From JABDOU01 sp041609995 (GTDB lineage: Bacteria > Actinomycetota > Acidimicrobiia > Spongiisociales > SHLN01), in contig JBFIPU010000069.1 in NCBI GenBank assembly GCA_041609995.1, positions 1 to 14,757 of the forward strand: a DNA stretch of 14,757 nt. Direction: 5' to 3'. Below are positions 9,001 through 14,757 of the stretch, one piece after another (positions within the stretch are counted from its first letter, which is position 1; every line of letters begins with the position of its first letter). Both the position numbers and the translations under genes were made by a program. A model generated the notes under the pieces. The model had not been told where the DNA came from, ran no database searches, and saw only the letters and a list, made by a program, of their open reading frames with translations.

Positions 9001-9047
9001 GCAAGACGACCCGGAGGTTTTGCCCCCCTGACTCCGGGTCGTTTTGC
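9001..9047 (+). terminator. Strong 16-bp hairpin with C6 loop: terminator or short structured RNA
   Basis: GCAAGACGACCCGGAG (9001-9016) pairs with CTCCGGGTCGTTTTGC (9032-9047) over 16 positions, with a single G-U wobble at 9005/9043. The 15-base loop contains six consecutive cytosines. The 3' arm carries TTTT right after the GC-rich core, as in an intrinsic terminator. The wobble pairs only in plus-strand RNA; in minus-strand RNA it is a C-A mismatch, so plus-strand use is favoured. It would end transcription from the response regulator, 122 nt beyond its stop, before the convergent HPt gene. The C6 loop recalls the actinobacterial 6C RNA, but only one of that family's two C-rich hairpins is present. 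Confidence 0.7.
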
Positions 9048-9069
9048 CGTCTCCGGCCGCTTTCCACCG

Positions 9070-9435
9070 TCAGTTCGCGTCGAGGTCGGCCCGGATCTTT
9101 CGCAGTCCCTCCGTGATGGCAGGCAGCGCTTGTTCCATCTCCTCGAGCTCGGCGAACCTCGGCGACAGCAGACCGGCTTTTGCGGAAGTTTCGAGATCAG
9201 CGGCCAGCTCGGCGACCGCCCGGGTGCCGACCAGTCGGCTCGTCGAACAGAGATCGTGAGCCAGCGCCTCTACGGCTTCCAGGTGGGCGTTGCTTCCCGC
9301 CTCTCTGAGGGCGGCCACTCTTCCTTCGATGTCTGCGAGGTATTGGTCGATCAGGCGGACAGCGAGCGCACCGTGATCCTTCATCGATGCGGTGATCTCT
9401 TGCAGCGGCGACACGTCGATCTCGTAGTACTCCAT
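9070..9435 (-). CDS. HPt (histidine phosphotransfer) domain protein
   Basis: Small 121-residue, all-helical phosphotransfer protein. Such proteins carry phosphate between a receiver and a final response regulator in multistep relays. The diagnostic motif is EALAHDLCSTSRLVGT, with phosphoacceptor His60, followed by the helix AVAELAADLE that fits the usual HPt four-helix bundle. The residues after the histidine depart from the usual AHxLKGSS: Cys63 and Ser64 take the place of the common Lys and Gly. The ATG at 9435 (MEYYEIDV) is chosen; a TTG 14 codons upstream has nothing in its favour. I see no ribosome site before the ATG. The gene is divergent from the kinase at 9596 and convergent with the OmpR-type regulator, which are its likely partners. 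Confidence 0.85.
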   Translation of the reverse strand: MEYYEIDVSPLQEITASMKDHGALAVRLIDQYLADIEGRVAALREAGSNAHLEAVEALAHDLCSTSRLVGTRAVAELAADLETSAKAGLLSPRFAELEEMEQALPAITEGLRKIRADLDAN

Positions 9436-9445
9436 TAGGGTCAAT

Positions 9446-9461
9446 TGTGGTGTTCGCCACA
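9446..9461. promoter_or_regulatory. Inverted repeat in the HPt/kinase divergent spacer
   Basis: TGTGG (9446-9450) and CCACA (9457-9461) form a short dyad around TGTTCG, ten bases upstream of the HPt ATG. It could be an operator or a small hairpin. It is short enough to occur by chance. The rest of the 160-bp spacer shows no convincing promoter; GATACG at 9546 is a weak -10 candidate for the kinase. Confidence 0.25.
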
Positions 9462-9595
9462 CAACCGGAGCTGGCAATGCAGCGAGTCAGGTTTGGCGGG
9501 AGGGGTGAAGACGAGCAGACGGGTGGGTCGGGTCGCGAGCGTTCTGATACGTCCCCACCGACACACCGGTCCGCCGACCGAAGCAGGCCGGTTGG

Positions 9596-11656
9596 GTGGC
9601 GGCAGTCGTGAGGGTCTCGGTCCGTACCGTGCTGGTGGTCGCCACCGTCGGCCTGACGGCGATGGTCATCGGCGTCATCCTCTGGTCGTGGAGAACGAGC
9701 TCTGAACAGGTGGTGGAAGAGCACGCCCTGGCGTTGCTGGCCGAAGCGGCCGACCTCGGTCGGACCGAGACAGAGGGATACCTGCTGGGGGCCCAGGAGC
9801 ACCTCGAGGTGGTGGTGGATTTGTTCGAAGTCAGCGAGGATTCGCTGGCCAACACCGAGGACGTAACCGCGTGGTTCGCCCACCAGCTGTCGCACGTTCG
9901 AGCCGCCTCGGCCGTGTTCCTGGGTCGGCCGGATGGATCCTTCATATCGGTCGCCCACAGCGATGACCTGGTTCCGAATGGGTTCCGCACGAGGGTGATC
10001 GAGGTGGCGTCGGAAAGCGTCACCTCCCGAATCGTCTGGAGCGACTCGGAGTTTCGGCCGATCGACAGTCGGCTCGACGCCCCGGGTCTGATCGATCCGG
10101 TCGAACAGCCCTGGTACCGCCGGGCCGCCGCCGCCGGGGCCATCGCCTGGTCGGACCCTTACGTTCTCGCCGGCCGCCAGTCCCCGGGCGTGACGGCCTC
10201 GGCGCCGATCAACCGATCCAACGGGGCGGTGGTCGGGGTCGTAGGCATCGACGTGGAACTGGCTGGTCTGGCTGAGTTCCTTCAGGCCTTGAAAATCCGG
10301 GAGGACAGCAGCGCGTTCGTGTTCGATCGGATGGGTGGGTTGATTGCCAGCTCGAGCGGCGGCAGTGATCTCTATCGAGAATCTGACTCCGGCTTCAGTC
10401 TGCCCCGAATGGCAGACCTCGGTGACAACCGGGCGGCGGCCGCGTTTGACTCGTTGCTGGACGGGCACGACGAGTTGATCCTGACAGCCCCGGTATTCAC
10501 CGACTACCTCGTGGGGGAGGAGCGTCACCACGCCTACTTCGTGCCGTTGGTCGAAATCCCGTGGATCCTCGGGGTCGAGGTCGCCGACGAGGCGTTGGTC
10601 GGTTCCGTGCGCGACGGGTTGCGCCGGAGCTCGATCCTGGCGATCGTGATCGCTCTGATCGCCGCCGCCTTTGGTCTGGTCGTTTCCCGCGCCCTCAGCC
10701 GCCCGATGGCAAAGCTGCAAGAGCAGGCGCTCCATGCACTCCAGGGCGCACCGGGACCGGCCCCGCAGGTGCGCAGCAGATTTCGAGAGATCCATGAGGC
10801 GGCCGATGCTCTCACCACGTCGCAGCGGATGCTCGAGGCCCGGGTTCGTGACCGCACCCGTGAACTGGAAGATCAGATCGTCGAGCGCAGGGAAGCGGAG
10901 TACCGGGCGATCGCCGCCAGCAATGCCAAAAGCGCCTTTCTCGGCAACATGAGCCACGAGCTCCGTACGCCTCTGAACGCCGTGATCGGATTGGCGGAGC
11001 TGATCGAGCGTGAGGCGTACGGTCCGGTCGGGTCCGCTCGCTACAAGGAGTTCGCGGCAGACATCGTCCACGCCGGAAGCCACCTGGTGGATCTGATCGA
11101 CGAGATCCTCGATCTCACCCGCATCGAGGCGGGCGCCCTTTCGCTGGAGGCTGATGAAGTCGACGTCGCCCACGTCATCGACAGCAGTGTCCGGCTCGTG
11201 GAACCGCTCGTGCATGAAAAAGGAATTGATTTGAGCGTCGTGGTTTCTTCCGACCTGCCGTGCCTTCTGGCCGATCGGGTGCGTCTGCGGCAGGTGCTGG
11301 TCAATCTGTTGTCGAATGCGATCAAGTTCACACCGGCGGGCGGGACGATCAGCGTGACGGGGGCGCTGTCGGCCGCGAATGAGATTCGATTGACGGTGGA
11401 GGACACCGGGATCGGGATGACCGCCGAGGATATCGAGGTGGCGTTGTCCTTGTTTGGTCGGGTCGATGGGGCGACCGCCCGCGCCTCGGCCGGCGTCGGC
11501 ATCGGTTTGACCCTCACAGCCCACATTGTTGAAGAGCACGGTGGCGAACTGTCGATCCAGAGCCGGCCGGGCCGCGGTACCTCGGTCGACGTCAGGTTTC
11601 CAGCGAACCGCACGATCCAGACGCTGGATCCTGAGACCAGGGGAACAACTGTCTGA
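9596..11656 (+). CDS. Membrane sensor histidine kinase with dCache-like extracellular domain
   Basis: Transmembrane kinase of 686 residues. TM1 spans about 11-31. An extracellular dCache-like sensor follows (about 35-340, with the characteristic PWYRRA...WSDPYV at 172-189). TM2 spans about 346-364. A HAMP-like/coiled-coil linker runs to 440. The HisKA motif SNAKSAFLGNMSHELRTPLNAVIGLAELI region carries phospho-His454. The HATPase_c domain has the N box with Asn574 (LVNLLSNAIKFTP), DTGIGM (603-608), GVGIGLTL (633-640) and GRGTSVDVRFP. This dimerisation motif is typical of hybrid kinases, yet no receiver is fused. A separate receiver is encoded on the other strand, overlapping its last 65 bp. 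The GTG at 9596 is the first start after an in-frame stop at 9545; its ribosome site is weak. The ligand is unknown. Confidence 0.95.
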   Translation: MAAVVRVSVRTVLVVATVGLTAMVIGVILWSWRTSSEQVVEEHALALLAEAADLGRTETEGYLLGAQEHLEVVVDLFEVSEDSLANTEDVTAWFAHQLSHVRAASAVFLGRPDGSFISVAHSDDLVPNGFRTRVIEVASESVTSRIVWSDSEFRPIDSRLDAPGLIDPVEQPWYRRAAAAGAIAWSDPYVLAGRQSPGVTASAPINRSNGAVVGVVGIDVELAGLAEFLQALKIREDSSAFVFDRMGGLIASSSGGSDLYRESDSGFSLPRMADLGDNRAAAAFDSLLDGHDELILTAPVFTDYLVGEERHHAYFVPLVEIPWILGVEVADEALVGSVRDGLRRSSILAIVIALIAAAFGLVVSRALSRPMAKLQEQALHALQGAPGPAPQVRSRFREIHEAADALTTSQRMLEARVRDRTRELEDQIVERREAEYRAIAASNAKSAFLGNMSHELRTPLNAVIGLAELIEREAYGPVGSARYKEFAADIVHAGSHLVDLIDEILDLTRIEAGALSLEADEVDVAHVIDSSVRLVEPLVHEKGIDLSVVVSSDLPCLLADRVRLRQVLVNLLSNAIKFTPAGGTISVTGALSAANEIRLTVEDTGIGMTAEDIEVALSLFGRVDGATARASAGVGIGLTLTAHIVEEHGGELSIQSRPGRGTSVDVRFPANRTIQTLDPETRGTTV

Positions 11657-12026
11657 GCGTCGACTCCAGCGTCGCAAGGCGGAGCGGCTTGACCAAAAAC
11701 CCATCCATACCGGCTTCCCGGTAGCGGGTCTCACTGCCGGCCATGGCATCGGCCGTCAAAGCGACGATCTTGGGCCGATGGTCGGCCGGGACCTGCTCGC
11801 AAATGGCCTCGGTGGTTTCCAGGCCGTCGAGGCCTGCCATGCGAAGGTCCATCAGCACCACATCGAAGTGCGATTGCTTCACCGCTGCGATAGCGCGTTC
11901 ACCACTGTCCACCACCAGGCACGAGCAGCCGAGTTGATCGAGAAACCCCTCAGCCACCTTCTGGTTGAGGACGTTGTCCTCCACCACCAGCACGTGCAGT
12001 CGTCGGATCGGAACAGCCGACGTCAC
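11592..12026 (-). CDS. Stand-alone receiver (CheY-like) protein, of hybrid-kinase receiver type
   Basis: Single REC domain, 144 residues with no output domain. Key residues are Glu16/Asp17 in LVVEDNVLNQKVA, phosphoacceptor Asp60 in VVLMDLRMAGLDG, Thr91 and Lys113 in LVKPL, so the phosphorylation site is intact. The EDNxxNQKVA opening is typical of receivers at the C-terminus of hybrid kinases. The start is a GTG at 12026 with a strong ribosome site, GAGAGGGG, five bases upstream. Its last ~21 codons overlap the kinase gene tail to tail; they follow the domain and look unconserved. It may act as the intermediate receiver between the kinase and the HPt protein. It lies 51 bp downstream of the acyltransferase gene on the same strand and could be co-transcribed with it or use its own promoter. 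Confidence 0.93.
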   Translation of the reverse strand: MTSAVPIRRLHVLVVEDNVLNQKVAEGFLDQLGCSCLVVDSGERAIAAVKQSHFDVVLMDLRMAGLDGLETTEAICEQVPADHRPKIVALTADAMAGSETRYREAGMDGFLVKPLRLATLESTLRQLFPWSQDPASGSCGSLET

Positions 12027-12064
12027 GCTGACCCCTCTCGCAAGGCGATACGCTGTCCTCTGAG

Positions 12065-12070
12065 AGTGTA
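12065..12070 (-). promoter_or_regulatory. Possible -10 box (TACACT) for the receiver gene
   Basis: The minus strand reads GATACACTCTC in the 51-bp gap after the acyltransferase stop, giving a TAnnnT box and a leader of roughly 30 nt with the GAGAGGGG ribosome site. Any -35 box would lie inside the acyltransferase gene and none stands out. Confidence 0.25.
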
Positions 12071-12077
12071 TCGGGGC

Positions 12078-13457
12078 TCAGGCCGCCGCAGGGGCGTTGA
12101 TCTCGCGATCCTCATCAGCCTGGCTCGATGGGCTGAAGAGCCCGATGAACCCCGCTCCCACCAGCGGCGACAAGGCGGCGGGCCAGTTGAAGCCGCCTTC
12201 GACGATGACCCCGCTCTTGGCCATGACTGCCAATCCCGCAAAGATGCACAGCGCGCCGGCCACCTGCCGGCGAACCGGAGGATGGGCTGAGACAGGGCGG
12301 GGGCGTTCAAACCGGCTCAGGGCCAGGACCAGGGGGAGCGTCACAGCCGTGCACACCCCCCACAACAGCGGCCGGCTGATCCAGAAGGCCACGGAGCCAG
12401 GGGCCACGCCGAAGCCAATCCCCCCCAGCGCCACCGATATCCCCATCAAGATCACGAGCGCGGTGAGATGCCATAGGTAGGTCGTCATGATCAGGCTGTT
12501 CATAACGATGGCGGCCGCCCACGGTCGCCGCCGCTGCAGGAATGCATTGGCCCGTCGTTCAAGGCCCAACGCGATGCCGAGCTGCAGCAGCCCCAAGGCT
12601 ACGAGCGCCAGTGACGGCGGGGAGTTGTTGTTGAGGCCCTCTCCGGCGACGCCCACCATCGAACGGAGGTATCCGGCCCTCTCGGTCAGGATCAACAACG
12701 AAACCAGTCCAATCCCGGCCGGGACCGAGAAGTGGGGGAGGCGCCGGTCGTGCCAGGCGAAGCCCAGCAGGAGCATTGACCCCCACACCCAGATGAAGTT
12801 TCCCCATCCCACCGTGCCGACGAGGTCGATCTCGCGGAGTCCGAGGGTGATGGATCCCACCGCGCGCATGGCGATGTCGGTCAGGGCTGCGAGGCCAATC
12901 GTGGTGGCGACGACTCGATAGCCGTGGCGGGTCCAGAGTCGGTAGGTGATCGGGGCTGCCATCGTCATCAGCACATACACCGCCAGGAACCAGACCGGGA
13001 CGAGGGCGGCCATCGACGCCAACCGCAGCACCTGCGGGTCGATCCCGGCGGCGAGCCCGGCGTTGGCGGCCACGACCCAGAACAGGAGGAGCGGTACGAC
13101 CGGCGTGAACAGGCGACGCAGCCGCTCGCCGAACCAATCACGGTACGGCGTCGCTTTGCGGCGGGCGGCCGTCAGCGAGGCCGCGCTGGCGTAGCCACCC
13201 ACGATGAAGAAGAGCGGCATGACCTGGAACCCCCAGGTGAGCCATTGGGTCCAGGGCTCGAGGTCGAGGAGATTGCCCGCCTCGATTCCGTCGTGGGAGA
13301 CGACGAGCACAGCCACGAGCCAGTGGCCGTAGACCACGACCAGGATGGCGATGGCCCGCAGGGCATCCACGAAGCGGTTGCGGTGGTCGGGCGTGACCGC
13401 CGCCATTTCCGTTGCACGCCGCCACTGGTTTCGGAAGGTGTTCATGAAGTCTTGCAT
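12078..13457 (-). CDS. Acyltransferase-3 family membrane protein (OafA-like)
   Basis: Multi-pass membrane O-acyltransferase of 459 residues; the family transfers acetyl or other acyl groups to sugars, lipids or exported small molecules. The N-terminal catalytic segment RFVDALRAIAILVVVYGHW (28-46) contains the family's conserved His45. QVMPLFFIVGGYASAAS (79-95) is the second signature, followed by a basic RERLRRLFTP-like loop (ERLRRLFTPV, 111-120). About ten hydrophobic spans follow, including SLIMTTYLWHLTALVILMGI near the end of the core. The C-terminus (SPSSQADEDREINAPAAA) is hydrophilic. The start is the ATG at 13457; GAGGG lies very close to it, so the ATG four codons later (13445) is a possible alternative. 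It is divergent from the lipoprotein gene. The substrate cannot be told from sequence. Confidence 0.9.
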   Translation of the reverse strand: MQDFMNTFRNQWRRATEMAAVTPDHRNRFVDALRAIAILVVVYGHWLVAVLVVSHDGIEAGNLLDLEPWTQWLTWGFQVMPLFFIVGGYASAASLTAARRKATPYRDWFGERLRRLFTPVVPLLLFWVVAANAGLAAGIDPQVLRLASMAALVPVWFLAVYVLMTMAAPITYRLWTRHGYRVVATTIGLAALTDIAMRAVGSITLGLREIDLVGTVGWGNFIWVWGSMLLLGFAWHDRRLPHFSVPAGIGLVSLLILTERAGYLRSMVGVAGEGLNNNSPPSLALVALGLLQLGIALGLERRANAFLQRRRPWAAAIVMNSLIMTTYLWHLTALVILMGISVALGGIGFGVAPGSVAFWISRPLLWGVCTAVTLPLVLALSRFERPRPVSAHPPVRRQVAGALCIFAGLAVMAKSGVIVEGGFNWPAALSPLVGAGFIGLFSPSSQADEDREINAPAAA

Positions 13458-13616
13458 GCCCTCAGGATCGACGCAGCCGGCCGGAATCGATATGGGGGAT
13501 CACCCTGAATCGAGACCAAGCTCCCCCGATTTCGCCACCCCGTGACCGACAATGGAGGGAACCGGGTGCAGACGGCTTGCGTCCAACCGGACATACGGAC
13601 ACGACTGGAGGATCCG

Positions 13617-14531
13617 ATGAAGCGCCATCTCGTGGCCATCCTGGCTCTGGCGCTGGTGGCGAGCGCCTGTGATGGCTCGACCGACCCCGCGGCCGATTCG
13701 TCTACCACGTCCAGTACCGTCGTCTCTACCTCCTCGACCACGACGACCGAAGTCGTCGGACAGTTCTGCCCGTCCTCGCCCTTCAGGGATCCGGGCGAGT
13801 CGGTCAGGATCAGGCGCATCTGGGTGACTGAATGCGAGCAACAAGACACGGACTGGATCGTCCAGGTGAGGTCCGATCAGTGGATCACATTCATGAATAC
13901 GGGCACCGACGCCTGGGATGTCCAGCTTGGTGACTACACGGCCAGCATCCCGGCCGGGGAGACGCTCGACTCACCTCCGGTCGATGTCATCCTGATTCCC
14001 GGCTCCGATTATCCGCTGGGAGCCACGACTGTCGTCAACATCAAGGACGTCACTTTTGGGCCCTTGGATGGTGCCGAGATCTTGTTGCAGCGGATCGGTC
14101 CGGTCGGGCCGGGCCAGACGCTGGGCGAGGTGACGGCGGTCGCCCGCCACCCGGTCGACCTCGACGAGACCTACGAGTTCTTTCTGCCCGACTGCGCGAC
14201 CGGCACTTTCCGGGGCGCCGACGGCCTGTACATGCTTTTCGCCGGCAACGGCACCGAATTGCGTCTCCAATACATCGAGATCACGAGCCCGGGCCTGGCG
14301 ACCCGCTCCGGCGTGGAGGTCGGCGACACCGCGGAGGAGGTGATCGGCGTCTACGGGGACCAGGTCGAGTACCGCAACGATTTCGGGAGCTTCGACGGAA
14401 GGAATCTCGTCTTCGTTCCGGAGACGGAGGATCGCTTCGGTCTCGTGTTCCTCCTCGACGAGGACGGCACTGTGCGTGGCATCCGCCAGGGCCTCGCCGA
14501 CGCCGTGGGCCTGACCGAAGGATGCGCCTGA
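13617..14531 (+). CDS. Secreted lipoprotein of unknown function
   Basis: Predicted lipoprotein of 304 residues. MKRHLVAILALALVASAC is a lipoprotein signal peptide with Cys18 as the lipidation site. A Ser/Thr-rich linker with a TSSTTTTEVV tail (about 29-45) separates the membrane anchor from the folded part, a style common in Actinobacteria. The mature part has no motif I recognise, apart from a C-terminal stretch (from about residue 225) with GVEVGDTAEEVIGVYGD and DEDGTVRGIRQG. That stretch resembles the 'G-hydrophobic-x-GDTxxEVxxxYG' pattern seen in several envelope proteins. Cysteines at 51, 73, 195 and 303 could form disulfides outside the cell. The ATG at 13617 is chosen because GGAGG lies five bases upstream; a GTG at 13542 would bury the signal peptide. 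No function is proposed. Confidence 0.85.
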   Translation: MKRHLVAILALALVASACDGSTDPAADSSTTSSTVVSTSSTTTTEVVGQFCPSSPFRDPGESVRIRRIWVTECEQQDTDWIVQVRSDQWITFMNTGTDAWDVQLGDYTASIPAGETLDSPPVDVILIPGSDYPLGATTVVNIKDVTFGPLDGAEILLQRIGPVGPGQTLGEVTAVARHPVDLDETYEFFLPDCATGTFRGADGLYMLFAGNGTELRLQYIEITSPGLATRSGVEVGDTAEEVIGVYGDQVEYRNDFGSFDGRNLVFVPETEDRFGLVFLLDEDGTVRGIRQGLADAVGLTEGCA

Positions 14532-14642
14532 GCCGGGCCGATCGAGCCATTACGCGTCCGGCGCGGAGACGCTGAACTGACCGCACCCGCCCCGTGGCGC
14601 GCTCCAGGACCTGGTGACGAAAGCGGTGACCTTTGCCCCTAC

Positions 14643-14673
14643 CACTGAACGTGTGATCTTGTCACTCTCAGTG
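14643..14673. promoter_or_regulatory. Nested inverted repeats upstream of the gene at the window end
   Basis: CACTGA (14643-14648) and TCAGTG (14668-14673) form an outer dyad that encloses GTGA-TCTTG-TCAC (14653-14665). TTGTCA at 14659-14664 could be a -35 box inside it, with AATTAC (14682-14687) a weak -10 at 17 bp. A further TCAC-TGAG-GTGA dyad lies at 14721-14732, just before the ribosome site. The 217-bp stretch from 14532 to 14748 otherwise holds nothing I can name. Confidence 0.3.
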
Positions 14674-14748
14674 CACATCAGAATTACAGACAGCGGAGTA
14701 TCCGGCAGATCCCGATCACATCACTGAGGTGAGTTGGAGGTGGGTGGA

Positions 14749-14757
14749 ATGCGGAGC
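14749..14757 (+). CDS. Start of a gene running off the window (first three codons)
   Basis: An ATG at 14749 follows GGAGGT (14736-14741) at seven bases, a strong ribosome site, after a 217-bp gene-free stretch that contains possible operator dyads. Only Met-Arg-Ser is visible, so nothing can be said about the product. Confidence 0.5.

Noticed and set aside
9001..9047. A firm call as the actinobacterial 6C RNA.
   Set aside because: That family has two hairpins with C-rich loops; only one is seen here. It is kept as a hypothesis.
9197..11749. An 850-codon open frame on the minus strand.
   Set aside because: It lies opposite the histidine kinase and also crosses the HPt gene in another frame. 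It is Arg/Asp/Gln-rich with no domain; the kinase has all its motifs.
13542..13616. An upstream GTG start for the lipoprotein.
   Set aside because: It would add 25 residues before a clear lipoprotein signal peptide; the ATG at 13617 has GGAGG at the right distance.
14554..14572. The GCGTC/GACGC hairpin after the lipoprotein gene as a terminator.
   Set aside because: Five-bp stem, nine-base loop and no following T-run.
14652..14666. A CRP-type binding site (TGTGA...TCAC).
   Set aside because: The spacer is five bases and not six, and the last A of the consensus is missing.

Overview
The window is high-GC bacterial DNA (roughly two-thirds G+C by eye) that looks like a chromosomal segment of a free-living actinobacterium, most plausibly class Acidimicrobiia. 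The pointers are the homodimeric AceE-type pyruvate dehydrogenase E1, the Ser/Thr-linker lipoprotein, a secreted protein with FG-GAP/VCBS-like 'GDWDGDG' repeats, and several TAnnnT boxes 6-8 nt before an ATG, as in leaderless transcripts. The taxonomic call is inference. I saw no rRNA, tRNA, insertion sequence, CRISPR array or prophage gene.

Layout. 1-726 (+): 3' part of a haloalkane dehalogenase cut by the window edge. 766-3510 (-): aceE. 3570-4226 (-): msrA. 4312-4923 (+): AlkA-like DNA glycosylase, divergent from msrA and sharing a 4-base stop overlap with the next gene. 4920-8096 (-): a 1058-residue secreted protein with five FG-GAP-like repeats, a G8 domain and a CEMIP/TMEM2-like beta-helix. 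8205-8879 (+): OmpR/PhoB-family response regulator. 8920-9047: an intergenic element of four 11-bp-phased repeats, a -10 box and a 16-bp hairpin with a C6 loop. 9070-9435 (-): HPt phosphotransfer protein. 9596-11656 (+): membrane histidine kinase with a dCache-like sensor. 11592-12026 (-): stand-alone receiver, overlapping the kinase tail to tail. 12078-13457 (-): acyltransferase-3 membrane protein. 13617-14531 (+): lipoprotein of unknown function. 14749-14757 (+): first codons of a gene that continues outside.

How the genes may work together. The region 8205-12026 holds every module of a multistep phosphorelay as separate genes: kinase (H454), receiver (D60), HPt (H60) and an output regulator with a DNA-binding domain (D52). 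The kinase and receiver resemble the two halves of a hybrid kinase. The simplest reading is kinase -> receiver -> HPt -> OmpR-type regulator. The phased repeats 41 bp behind the regulator gene are the expected kind of site for such a regulator, and they sit just upstream of a -10 box and a short hairpin RNA or terminator. This wiring is inferred from gene content and layout. The other genes (carbon entry to the TCA cycle, methionine repair, alkylation repair, dehalogenation, a polysaccharide-directed secreted protein, an envelope acyltransferase) look like ordinary chromosomal housekeeping and accessory genes.
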